A stretch of 64,000 nucleotides of DNA, from positions 682,001 through 746,000 of the forward strand of contig OZ241359.1 of the NCBI GenBank assembly GCA_965199705.1, given 5' to 3'. The notes under the pieces were generated by a model. It had not been told where the DNA came from and ran no database searches. It worked only from the letters and a program-made list of their open reading frames with translations. How positions within the stretch are numbered: position 1 is the first letter of the stretch; every line of letters starts with the position of its first letter. Shown here piece by piece: positions 25,593 through 33,790 of this stretch. A program made the translations under genes and the position numbers. The DNA is from Azophilus sp965199705. Its GTDB lineage: Bacteria > Pseudomonadota > Gammaproteobacteria > Pseudomonadales > Azotimanducaceae.

Positions 25593-27512
25593 TCAGCTAC
25601 GATCCTTGTCCGGTTTGACCTCCTCGAATTCCGCGTCCACTGCCCCATCGTCCGATTTCGGCGAGTCGGCGTCCGCCGTTCCGCCGTCAGCTGCCTGCTC
25701 GGCATAGGCCTTCTGGGCAAAGGCGGCTGACGCTTCCGACAAGGCTGACATGGCGTTCTCGATCCGGGTCTTGTCTTCGCTCTTGATGGCTTCCTCAAGC
25801 GCGGATACCGCAGATTCCACTGCCGCCTTGTCTTCTTCCGGGGCCTTGTCGCCGACATCCTTGATTGCCTTGCGCGAAGCGTGCATCAAGCCGTCGGCCT
25901 GATTGCGCAGGTTCACCATCTCGGCGAACTTCTCATCCTCTGCCGCATGAGCCTCGGCGTCTCGCATCATCTGTTCCACTTCGGAATCGGAAAGGCCGCT
26001 TGACGCCTTGATGACGATGGATTGCTCCTTGCCGGTTGCCTTGTCCCTGGCGGATACGTTGAGGATGCCGTTGGCGTCCAGATCGAAGCTCACGTCTATC
26101 TGTGGCACGCCGCGCGGCGCCGGTGGAATGTCCGAAAGGTCGAACCGGCCGAGGGACTTGTTGGCGGCCGCCTGCTTGCGCTCTCCCTGGAGCACATGGA
26201 TGGTGACGGCTGTTTGATGGTCATCTGCCGTTGAAAACACCTGATTCTTCTTGGTCGGAATGGTGGTGTTCTTTTCGATCAGGACGCTCATCACCTGGCC
26301 CAGGGTTTCGATGCCAAGGGACAGGGGCGTGACATCGAGCAGCAGCACATCCTTGACGTCTCCCGAAAGCACGGCGCCTTGAATCGCGGCGCCGGAGGCA
26401 ACTGCTTCGTCGGGGTTCACATCCTTGCGCGTATCCTTGCCGAAGAATGCCTTGACCTTCTCCTGCACCAGCGGCATCCGTGTCTGTCCGCCGACCATGA
26501 TGACGTCGTCTATTTCGCTCACGGACAGGTCGGCGTCCTGCAGGGCAATCCGGCAGGGCGCGATGGTCTTGTCGGCCAGGTCTTCCACCAGCGCTTCCAG
26601 CTTGGCGCGCGACAACTTGATGACCAGATGCTTGGGACCGGCCTTGTCCGCGGTGATGAAGGGCAGGTTGATCTCCGTCTGCTGGCTGCTGGAAAGCTCG
26701 ATCTTGGCCTTCTCTGCCGCCTCCTTCAGGCGCTGCAGGGCCAGAGGGTCCTGACGCAGGTCGATGCTGTTTTCCTTGCGAAACTCCTCGGCCAGATAGT
26801 CGATGATGGTGAGGTCGAAATCCTCGCCGCCGAGGAAAGTATCGCCATTGGTGGAAAGCACCTCGAACTGGTGCTCGCCGTCGATCTCCGCAATTTCGAT
26901 GATCGAGATGTCAAAGGTGCCGCCGCCGAGATCATAGACGGCGATCTTTGCGTCGCCACGCTTCTTGTCCAGGCCATAGGCGAGCGCCGCGGCGGTGGGC
27001 TCGTTGATGATGCGCTTCACGTCCAGGCCGGCAATGCGCCCGGCATCCTTGGTGGCCTGCCGCTGGGAGTCGTTGAAGTATGCCGGAACGGTGATGACAG
27101 CCTCGGTGACGTCCTCGCCCAGATATTCCTCGGCTGCCTTCTTCATTTTCTTCAGCACTTCGGCGGAAACCTGAGGCGGCGCCAGTTTCTTGTCCTTGAC
27201 GCTGATCCAGGCGTCGCCATTTGTTGCGCCGACGATCTTGTAGGGCACCATCTTGATGTCTTTCTGCACCACATCGTCAGAAAACTTTCGACCGATCAGA
27301 CGTTTGACGGCGAAGAGCGTATTGTCGGGATTGGTAACAGCCTGATTCTTGGCATTCTGACCGACCAGTATCTCGCCTTCGTCGGTATAGGCAATGACGG
27401 ACGGAGTAGTGCGCCCACCCTCCGAGTTTTCAAGCACCCGAGGGTCGCCGCCTTCAAGCACCGCCACGCAAGAATTGGTGGTGCCGAGGTCAATACCGAT
27501 GATCTTGCTCAT
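25593..27512 (-). CDS. dnaK: Chaperone protein DnaK (Hsp70)
   Basis: DnaK is the ATP-driven Hsp70 that binds exposed hydrophobic segments and works with DnaJ and GrpE. The 639-residue chain has the Hsp70 signatures IGIDLGTTNSCVAV at the start, IAVYDLGGGTFDISII and VIMVGGQTRMP in the ATPase domain, the linker DVLLLDVTPLSLGIET and an acidic C-terminal tail ending EEVKPDKDRS. A strong Shine-Dalgarno (AAGGAG) lies ahead of the ATG. A sigma-32-like promoter sits right after grpE, 150 bp upstream (27661-27686). Confidence 0.98.
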   Translation of the reverse strand: MSKIIGIDLGTTNSCVAVLEGGDPRVLENSEGGRTTPSVIAYTDEGEILVGQNAKNQAVTNPDNTLFAVKRLIGRKFSDDVVQKDIKMVPYKIVGATNGDAWISVKDKKLAPPQVSAEVLKKMKKAAEEYLGEDVTEAVITVPAYFNDSQRQATKDAGRIAGLDVKRIINEPTAAALAYGLDKKRGDAKIAVYDLGGGTFDISIIEIAEIDGEHQFEVLSTNGDTFLGGEDFDLTIIDYLAEEFRKENSIDLRQDPLALQRLKEAAEKAKIELSSSQQTEINLPFITADKAGPKHLVIKLSRAKLEALVEDLADKTIAPCRIALQDADLSVSEIDDVIMVGGQTRMPLVQEKVKAFFGKDTRKDVNPDEAVASGAAIQGAVLSGDVKDVLLLDVTPLSLGIETLGQVMSVLIEKNTTIPTKKNQVFSTADDHQTAVTIHVLQGERKQAAANKSLGRFDLSDIPPAPRGVPQIDVSFDLDANGILNVSARDKATGKEQSIVIKASSGLSDSEVEQMMRDAEAHAAEDEKFAEMVNLRNQADGLMHASRKAIKDVGDKAPEEDKAAVESAVSALEEAIKSEDKTRIENAMSALSEASAAFAQKAYAEQAADGGTADADSPKSDDGAVDAEFEEVKPDKDRS

Positions 27513-27660
27513 TGTGTCTCGCTCCTTTTTCTTTCCTGATCCTGCTGCCAGGATCTTCGATCTCTCAAGCTCTTCGCCGACTGCCTCACATGCCTTGGGC
27601 AGCGCCCGGCTTGTGCTGACGACAGCCCTGTCGGCGGGCCCTTGCGTTCAGCCTGCTTTG

Positions 27661-27687
27661 AATGGGGGCCAACTCCGGAAAATCAAT
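27661..27687 (-). promoter_or_regulatory. Second sigma-32-like heat-shock promoter, for dnaK-dnaJ
   Basis: On the minus strand TTGATT (27686-27681) overlaps the grpE stop codon, and CCCCAT (27667-27662, within a run of five C) follows 13 nt later. The spacing is the same as in the grpE promoter, and both share a TTGG just before the C run. The start would lie near 27655, leaving a leader of about 140 nt before dnaK. The -35 is weaker than that of grpE. Confidence 0.55.
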
Positions 27688-28486
27688 CGGCGTCCGACGA
27701 GTTGTCGGATTCGGATCTGCCGCTCGCGTCAGCGACCGGCTCCTTTGCGACCACGACCATGGCGGTTCGCGCCACCCGGTCATGGACGAGATAGCCCGTC
27801 CGATGTACTTCCAGGACCGTGTTCGGCTCGGCCGAGCTGCTCTCGACCTGGGCCACGGCCTGGGCCTGATGCCAGTTCACCGGTTCGCCAAGCGGATTCA
27901 GTTGCTGCACGCCATGGCGGCGCAGCTGGTCCAGGAACAGCTTCAGGCAAGCTCCAACGCCTTGGGCCAGCAAGGATTGCCGCTGCTCTGCGGCAACGAG
28001 CCTGTCTTCGGCACTCGCGGATGATTGTGCGTCAGCCGTACTTTCTGCCGAGCCCGCGCTGTCAAGCGCTTGCTCCAGACTGTCAACCACCGGCAACAGG
28101 TCCGTGAGCAAGTCCGTGAGGGCCTTGGCAACGTCCCGTTCGGCTTGCGCACGCTCCCGCCTGCGCACGGTTTGTGTCTCCGCCCTTGCGTATTCCACTT
28201 CCTTGCGATAGCGGTCCAGATCCTGCTCGGCTTTCGCCAGCGTCGCCTGAAGCGCAGCTGGATCTGCGGCCTCCTCCGTCGCCTTCCCGGCGCTCGTCGA
28301 GTCAGCGTTCGCTGCTGTCTTGTCGGCATCCGCCATTGGTTCTGTTGCATCTTCGGCGTTGTCAACCGGCCCGGCCTCTGACGAAGCCGATCCCGCCTCT
28401 ACGCTGCTTGCCGCCCCGGCGTCAGCCGCAGCTTCCACCTCTGGCTTTTGCGCTGACCCGCCGTTCGGACCAGGTTGTTCAGCCAT
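27683..28486 (-). CDS. grpE: Nucleotide exchange factor GrpE
   Basis: GrpE dimers release ADP from DnaK. The 267-residue chain has a long low-complexity N-terminus (Ala, Glu, Ser, Asp) of about 75 residues, a coiled coil (AEQDLDRYRKEVEYAR), the central helices DLLPVVDSLEQALDS and the beta domain with GEPVNWHQAQAVAQVES and VHRTGYLVHDRVARTAMV. Typical GrpE proteins are about 190-200 residues, so the N-terminus is long. ATG 28486 is chosen: GGGAGGA lies 10 nt upstream and the heat-shock promoter just before it leaves a 26-nt leader, which rules out a TTG at 28528. Confidence 0.94.
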   Translation of the reverse strand: MAEQPGPNGGSAQKPEVEAAADAGAASSVEAGSASSEAGPVDNAEDATEPMADADKTAANADSTSAGKATEEAADPAALQATLAKAEQDLDRYRKEVEYARAETQTVRRRERAQAERDVAKALTDLLTDLLPVVDSLEQALDSAGSAESTADAQSSASAEDRLVAAEQRQSLLAQGVGACLKLFLDQLRRHGVQQLNPLGEPVNWHQAQAVAQVESSSAEPNTVLEVHRTGYLVHDRVARTAMVVVAKEPVADASGRSESDNSSDAD

Positions 28487-28518
28487 AGCGTCCGAATCCT
28501 CCCTGGGAAAGCTGCTTT

Positions 28519-28544
28519 GTGGGGCCAATCACAGAAAATTCAAC
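28519..28544 (-). promoter_or_regulatory. Sigma-32 heat-shock promoter for grpE
   Basis: On the minus strand TTGAAT (28543-28538) is followed after 13 nt by CCCCAC (28524-28519). This fits the sigma-32 consensus CTTGAA / CCCCAT well. Transcription would start near 28512, leaving a short leader with the grpE Shine-Dalgarno. Confidence 0.68.
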
Positions 28545-28698
28545 CGCCCTGTGCGCCCGCCATGAACGAACCGAATGACTGTGAAAGAAGTATGGATTCG
28601 TTCCGGTTATCTGATTGATCCGATGCGCGATATTTTTCCACCATCGGAAACCGGAGGAGCCGGACGGAAATTGCGGTGAATTTGCGGCTATCCTCTTC

Positions 28699-28799
28699 GG
28701 CCTCGCTAGTCGGCGCCGTGTGCTGGAAGCTGTCTTCAGGGCAGCGTCATTCTCCTCGGCAAGGCGAAAGACCGCATCGAGCGCCGACTAGCTGAGGCC
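28699..28799. repeat. 18/19-bp inverted repeat pair flanking about 64 bp
   Basis: The left arm (28699-28716, GGCCTCGCTAGTCGGCGC) matches the reverse complement of the right arm (28781-28799) at every base apart from one extra A. The right arm covers the cysQ stop codon. The arms enclose DNA without a good reading frame. They could be a long-loop RNA hairpin at the end of cysQ, a binding site pair, or the ends of a tiny decayed mobile element. No target-site duplication is evident. Confidence 0.6.
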
Positions 28800-29627
28800 A
28801 ACTTCCGGCTCCGCCCCCGAGTCCCAGATCGCCTCCGGCCACTGATGATCGCGGTCTGAAACAGCTATGAACTCCGGATTCAGAAACGATGCCTTGTTGT
28901 ATTCGAGCGGGGCGCCGTTGAGTTGGCGAACACCGCCGCCGGCCGCTGTCAGTACCGCTTCAGCGGCGGCGATGTCCCATTCGGACGTGGGGCCGAGACG
29001 CGGATAGATGTCTGCAACACCCGCTGCCAAGAGGCAGAACTTGAGCGAGCTGCCGACCGCCCTGCGCGCCAGGTCAGGATAAAATTCGGCCAGTCGCTGC
29101 AACCAGGCCTCAAGCCGTTCGTTGCCGTGGCTGCGGCTTGCCGCCACCACCAGTCTTGCGCCAGTTTCCATGCGCCGCCCTGTCAGCTTGCGCACCTCGC
29201 CATCCTGCTCCAGCCAGGCTCGTCCTGCCGCCACATCACCCAGATAGAGACGACCATCGGCCGGCACGCCGACCAGGCCGAGCACGGGCCGCCCCTGCGC
29301 CACCAGCGCGATGTTGACGGTGAATTCTCCGTTGCGGTTGATGAATTCGCGCGTGCCGTCCAGAGGATCCACCAGCCAGTAGCGCTGCCACTGGCGGCGC
29401 GTCGCGAATGGCGGCGGCGCTGATTCTTCCGAGAGCACAGGCACATCTGGCGTCAGCTTCTCAAGGCCGGCGACGATCACTCGGTGCGCCGCCAGGTCAG
29501 CTTCCGTCACCGGTGATGCGTCGGGCTTGGCCCACTGGCGAAAATCGGCGCCATATACCTCAAGAATGGCGCGCCCAGCCGCCCGCACGATTTCTTTCAG
29601 GGCTGACAGCGTATCTTCAGCGACCAT
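28788..29627 (-). CDS. cysQ: 3'(2'),5'-bisphosphate nucleotidase CysQ
   Basis: CysQ hydrolyses 3'-phosphoadenosine 5'-phosphate, a toxic by-product of sulfate assimilation, to AMP. The inositol-phosphatase-family motifs are present: the Glu in LSEESAPPP, the metal site VDPLDGTREFINRNGEFTVN and the C-terminal TSEWDIAAAEAVLTAAGG. ATG 29627 has GAGG 8 nt upstream and gives 279 residues; the longer frame to 29783 has no support. It is divergent from pckA across 179 bp. No other sulfur gene is nearby. Confidence 0.92.
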   Translation of the reverse strand: MVAEDTLSALKEIVRAAGRAILEVYGADFRQWAKPDASPVTEADLAAHRVIVAGLEKLTPDVPVLSEESAPPPFATRRQWQRYWLVDPLDGTREFINRNGEFTVNIALVAQGRPVLGLVGVPADGRLYLGDVAAGRAWLEQDGEVRKLTGRRMETGARLVVAASRSHGNERLEAWLQRLAEFYPDLARRAVGSSLKFCLLAAGVADIYPRLGPTSEWDIAAAEAVLTAAGGGVRQLNGAPLEYNKASFLNPEFIAVSDRDHQWPEAIWDSGAEPEVGLS

Positions 29628-29806
29628 TGGCGACGCCTCGGCAAGTTGAGCGGCATTATAGGAGCTGGAAGCACGGTCGGCAGACGCGGCGTTCGCGCAA
29701 CATGCCTGAACCTGGGATCCGAAAGCCCGCCCACCTGCTCGTAAACGCGCTTGAAGCCACGTGCACTCTGCCTTACTGTGCAACTTCGCAACTGTCCGGG
29801 GCCGCC

Positions 29807-31372
29807 ATGGCTGTCGAATTCGATCTCACTACAAGAACGCCCGTGCACATCGACTTGCCCGCCGCAGCCCTGGCGGAGATGGCGATTCAGCTCGGGGAGG
29901 GGCATCTGGCCAGCAATGGCGCGCTGGTGGTGGAAACCGGGCGTCGAACCGGGCGCTCGCCCAAGGACCGGTTCATCGTTCAGGAACCGTCCACGGACTA
30001 CGCCATCGACTGGGGGTCAGTCAATCAGCCGATCAGCCCGGAAGCCTTCGACGCCCTGTGGCATCGCGTGCACGTCTATCTCGATGCGAGCGAGCGATTC
30101 GTTTCCAATCTGCACGTGGGCGCTGACCCGGAGCACTATCTGCCCATCGAAGCGACCACTGAGTTTGCCTGGCACGGCCTGTTCGCCCGCGCTTTGTTCA
30201 TCGTGCCGGAACACTACAACCCGCACAACAAGGAAGTCTGGCAGGTTGTCAACGTTCCCGGATTCGTCTGCGAACCGGAGCGGGACGGCACCGCCAGCGA
30301 TGGCGCAGTGCTGATTAACTTTGCAGCGCGCCGGGTGCTGCTTGCAGGCATGCGCTACGCCGGCGAGATGAAAAAGGCGCTGTTCAGCGTGCAGAACTTC
30401 CTGCTGCCGGAAAAGGGGGTGTTGCCCATGCACTGCGCCGCCAATATGGGCAGGGGCGGAGACGTCTCACTTTTCTTTGGCTTGTCCGGCACCGGCAAGA
30501 CAACCCTTTCCGCAGACCCGGAGAGGCTGCTGATCGGTGATGACGAACATGGCTGGGGGCAGGGAAGGGTGTTCAATTTCGAGGGCGGTTGCTACGCCAA
30601 GTGCATCAATCTGCGGCGTGAGCATGAGCCGGTAATCCATGACGCCATCGGCTTCGGCGCAATTGTAGAAAACGTCATTATTGATCCGGCTTCCCGCGAG
30701 CCGGACTACGCCGACGGATCGCTGACGGAAAACACCCGAGCCTGCTATCCGCGCGACAATATCGAACTCAAGGTCCCCGAGAACTGCGGCAGCGAGCCGA
30801 ATAACGTCATTTTCCTGACCTGCGACGTCAGCGGCGTTCTGCCGCCAGTCTCGATTCTCTCCACCAAGGCTGCGGCCTACCATTTCCTTTCCGGCTATAC
30901 GGCGGCTGTGGGTTCCACGGTCGTCGATTCCACCGAGGCTTATCAGGCAACCTTCTCGACTTGCTTCGGGGCGGCCTTCTTCCCCAGGCCGGCCAGCGTC
31001 TATGCGGACTTGCTGGTGCGCCGGATCAGCGAATTCGGCGCCCGCGCCTATCTGGTGAACACCGGATGGACTGGCGGTGGCTACGGCGTTGGCCACCGCT
31101 TTTCCATCGCCGATACCCGCGCCATCATTCGCGCCATCCAGAATGGGCAGCTTGAGGGCGCGGAAACGCAGCATCTGGCGCATCTCAATCTCGATATTCC
31201 CAAGCGGGTACCGGGCGTTGATTCGGCGCTCCTGAATCCGCGCGACGCCTGGCAGGATCCGGCTGCCCATGATGCGCAAGCGGCCCGCCTGATCAAGCAG
31301 TTCGTCGAGAACTTCAAGAAGTTTCAGGTGCATCCGGACATCCTGGAGGCGGGCCCAAGACTACCTGCCTGA
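29807..31372 (+). CDS. pckA: Phosphoenolpyruvate carboxykinase (ATP)
   Basis: PckA converts oxaloacetate and ATP to phosphoenolpyruvate, the entry to gluconeogenesis. The 521-residue chain has RTGRSPKDRFIV near the start, the oxaloacetate region RYAGEMKKALFS, the P-loop FFGLSGTGKTTLSAD, the metal site IGDDEHGWGQGRVFNFEGGC (kinase-2 region) and the late NTGWTGGGYGVG. It resembles the pseudomonad enzyme more than that of E. coli. ATG 29807 fits the family N-terminus; an in-frame ATG at 29702 would add 35 residues. It is followed by gshA after 179 bp. Confidence 0.95.
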   Translation: MAVEFDLTTRTPVHIDLPAAALAEMAIQLGEGHLASNGALVVETGRRTGRSPKDRFIVQEPSTDYAIDWGSVNQPISPEAFDALWHRVHVYLDASERFVSNLHVGADPEHYLPIEATTEFAWHGLFARALFIVPEHYNPHNKEVWQVVNVPGFVCEPERDGTASDGAVLINFAARRVLLAGMRYAGEMKKALFSVQNFLLPEKGVLPMHCAANMGRGGDVSLFFGLSGTGKTTLSADPERLLIGDDEHGWGQGRVFNFEGGCYAKCINLRREHEPVIHDAIGFGAIVENVIIDPASREPDYADGSLTENTRACYPRDNIELKVPENCGSEPNNVIFLTCDVSGVLPPVSILSTKAAAYHFLSGYTAAVGSTVVDSTEAYQATFSTCFGAAFFPRPASVYADLLVRRISEFGARAYLVNTGWTGGGYGVGHRFSIADTRAIIRAIQNGQLEGAETQHLAHLNLDIPKRVPGVDSALLNPRDAWQDPAAHDAQAARLIKQFVENFKKFQVHPDILEAGPRLPA

Positions 31373-31421
31373 CGGTCAGCGGCAGGGCATCCAAACGACT
31401 GTGAAGCGGTCGGCGCCGATC

Positions 31422-31543
31422 ATGCGCTCTCGACCACAGGCGGCGCCATGATTCTGGCCGCAAGCCACCGCGTGGGCGCAAGATACGGCGCGATCATCGC
31501 TGTCCCCGGCGCAACATCCGGGCCTTCAGCCGCGCGCGCCTGA
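31422..31543 (+). other. Two chained leader ORFs before gshA (candidate)
   Basis: ATG 31422 opens a 9-codon frame (MRSRPQAAP) whose TGA overlaps the ATG of a second, 31-codon frame (31448-31543) as ATGA. That frame stops 8 nt before the gshA ATG at 31552. Together they would carry ribosomes almost to gshA, which lacks a strong Shine-Dalgarno. Neither peptide resembles a known family. The chain may be chance in GC-rich DNA. Confidence 0.25.
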
Positions 31544-31551
31544 AGCTTGAT

Positions 31552-33123
31552 ATGCCTGAAGCACTGCAACTTGCGATTCCCGAACGGCTGCTGACCGATC
31601 TGGCGGCAGAACCGGATGCCTTGAAGGGCATTCGCCGCGGCCTGGAAAAGGAGAGCTTGCGCGTGGGCGCGGACGGCGTGCTCTCGACTCGGGAGCATCC
31701 GGCAGCGCTCGGCTCCACGCTTACACACCCGCAAATCACCACTGATTTCTCCGAAGCGCAGCTGGAACTGATCACCGGCGTACATGACACGCCGGAAGAT
31801 TGCATGCACGAGCTTCTGGACATTCACCGTTATGTGTATCACGTCCTGGGGCCAAGCCAGGAATTCCTGTGGGCCGCATCCATGCCCTGCCTGCTCATCG
31901 AAGACGACGAGATCCCTATCGGGCGCTATGGCGCATCCAACATCGGCATGGCGAAGACAGTGTATCGGCGGGGCCTCGCACATCGCTATGGTCGGCGCAT
32001 GCAGACCATCTCCGGCATTCACTACAATTTTTCTGTCCCGGACGCCTTCTGGCCAGTGCACGCCAGGCTGCGTGGCGCCGATATCTCTCAAGCCTGGATC
32101 GATGCCCACTACTTCGGTCTGATACGCAATGTGCGCCGGTATGGATGGCTCTTGATCTATCTGTTCGGGGCCTCGCCGGCTGTCTGCGGCAACTTCACGT
32201 CGGGATTGCAGCACGCCCTGGCGCCCCTGGGGCCGAGCACACTGCACCTGCCGGACGCCACGTCGCTGCGCATGGGGCGCCTTGGATACCAGAGTGATGC
32301 TCAGGCCAGCCTGCACGTTTCCTACAACAGCCTGGCCTCCTACGCTGACACGCTGCATGAGGCCCTGACACGCCCCTACCCGCCCTATGAGGCCATCGGC
32401 GTGCGGGTGAACGGTGTCTGGCGGCAGTTGAATTCGGCACTCCTGCAGATCGAGAACGAGTTCTACGGAACGGTGCGCCCGAAACGTCGCATTCTGCCCG
32501 GCGAGCGGCCCTTGACGGCGTTGCGCCGGCGCGGCGTGGAATATGTCGAGGTCCGCTGCCTGGACATCAATCCGTTCCTGCCGCTTGGCATGGATGCAAC
32601 ACAGATGCGTTTTCTGGATGCCTTCCTGTTGACTTGCCTGCTGGCCGACAGCCGTCCTGACAGCCCGGAGGAAAGTCGGGCGCTGGTACAAACGCAGACG
32701 CTGGTGGTCGAGCAGGGTCGAGACCCCGGGCTTGCCTTGCCCGGCGGTCGGCTGCGAACACTGGCCCGGCAGGCGTTGCGTCAGTGTCAGCCGGTGGCCC
32801 GGCTGCTCGATACCGCACACGGTGGCAACGCCTACATGGCAGCGCTTTCCCAACAACAGCAGCGCGTCGAAGATGCCAGCCTCACGCCCTCTGGACAAAT
32901 TCTGGATGCGCTGCAGCGCCAGGAATCGTCTTTCTTTCATTGGGCCCGAAGCATGTCGGAGCAGCACCAGGCGTGGTTTCAGGAGCGGCCGCTCGCCGCT
33001 GGGGCGTTGCGCGAACACGAGCGTCGGGCTCAGGCGTCGCTCCTCGAACATGAGCGTCTGGAAGCTGAACCCCGGCAGGAATTCGCCGAGTTTCTGGCCG
33101 CCTATCTGGCGCCGCCGGGATGA
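31552..33123 (+). CDS. gshA: Glutamate-cysteine ligase GshA (proteobacterial type)
   Basis: GshA joins glutamate and cysteine with ATP in the first step of glutathione synthesis. The E. coli-type family marks are IRRGLEKESLRV (about 23-34), THPQITTDFSEAQLELITG (metal-binding glutamates), SMPCLL, RYGASNIGMAKTVYRRGL and HISGIHYNFS-like MQTISGIHYNFSVP. The later VEYVEVRCLDINPFLPLG is also diagnostic. Length is 523 residues, near the 518 of E. coli. Its stop overlaps the ATG of acpH as ATGA, starting a three-gene run gshA-acpH-oxidoreductase. Confidence 0.94.
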   Translation: MPEALQLAIPERLLTDLAAEPDALKGIRRGLEKESLRVGADGVLSTREHPAALGSTLTHPQITTDFSEAQLELITGVHDTPEDCMHELLDIHRYVYHVLGPSQEFLWAASMPCLLIEDDEIPIGRYGASNIGMAKTVYRRGLAHRYGRRMQTISGIHYNFSVPDAFWPVHARLRGADISQAWIDAHYFGLIRNVRRYGWLLIYLFGASPAVCGNFTSGLQHALAPLGPSTLHLPDATSLRMGRLGYQSDAQASLHVSYNSLASYADTLHEALTRPYPPYEAIGVRVNGVWRQLNSALLQIENEFYGTVRPKRRILPGERPLTALRRRGVEYVEVRCLDINPFLPLGMDATQMRFLDAFLLTCLLADSRPDSPEESRALVQTQTLVVEQGRDPGLALPGGRLRTLARQALRQCQPVARLLDTAHGGNAYMAALSQQQQRVEDASLTPSGQILDALQRQESSFFHWARSMSEQHQAWFQERPLAAGALREHERRAQASLLEHERLEAEPRQEFAEFLAAYLAPPG

Positions 33124-33790
33124 ACTTCCTCGCGCATTGCCTGATTGCGGAGCGCTCCGGCGCCGCCGTCGGCGAGCCGCGTGACGGACTCATTGCAGGC
33201 GGTCTGCTTGGCGACCTGGTGAAGGGGCCTGTGCCACCCGACTGGCCCCTGGCCCTGCAACAGGGCATTCGGCTGCATCGCCGCATTGATGCGTTCAGCA
33301 ATCAACTCGATGAACTCCGTGTCAGTTGTCGGCGCTTTCCGCCTGAGCTACGCCGCCTGGCGCCCGCCTTGGTGGATATCATCAGCGATCACTTTCTGGC
33401 CGCGGACTGGCGCGACTGGCACTCAACCGCGCTGCCGGTTTTCAGCGCCCGCTGTTACCGATTGGCGATGGCGCATCGACACCGGTTCCGTGCGCGGCAA
33501 CGGCGCTATCTGGACTGGCTGACAGCAGAGGACCTGCTCGCTGGCTATCGTCACCTGAGCGTCATGCAGCGCGGGCTTTGCAGCGTCACCCGCAGGCTCG
33601 ACAAATCGCATCTCGACCAGACGCTGCTAGAATTCGTGGCGGACGAACTGCCCAGGCTTCGCATGGACTTTCAGGGATGCTTCCCCCGCTCCTGGCGCAT
33701 GGACGCGTCTGGGTGGCCAGCCAGTTACGCCGCGTGCAGCCGCAGCAAGCAAGGGCAATCACTTCGGAAATCAGGGAGCAGCAGTTGTGA
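33120..33790 (+). pseudogene. acpH: Acyl carrier protein phosphodiesterase AcpH, frameshifted in a C run
   Basis: AcpH (AcpD-like HD-fold family, YajB) removes 4'-phosphopantetheine from acyl carrier protein. Family features MNFLAHCLIAERS, GDLVKGPV, GIRLHRRIDAFSN and VDIISDHFLAADW are intact. After DFQGCFP the frame changes at a run of five C (33683-33687). One more C would give CFPPLLAHGRVWVASQLRR and a stop at 33788-33790, which overlaps the GTG of the next gene as GTGA. As written, the frame instead continues 220 nt into that gene. A homopolymer error or a real loss of the last 35 residues are both possible; ribosomal slippage is less likely. Confidence 0.85.

Noticed and set aside
28487..28528. 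TTG start at 28528 for grpE
   Set aside because: It lies upstream of the predicted start of the heat-shock transcript, and ATG 28486 has a strong Shine-Dalgarno.
31420..33051. 543-codon frame on the minus strand opposite gshA
   Set aside because: It is fully covered by gshA, which has all family motifs and fits the acpH overlap.
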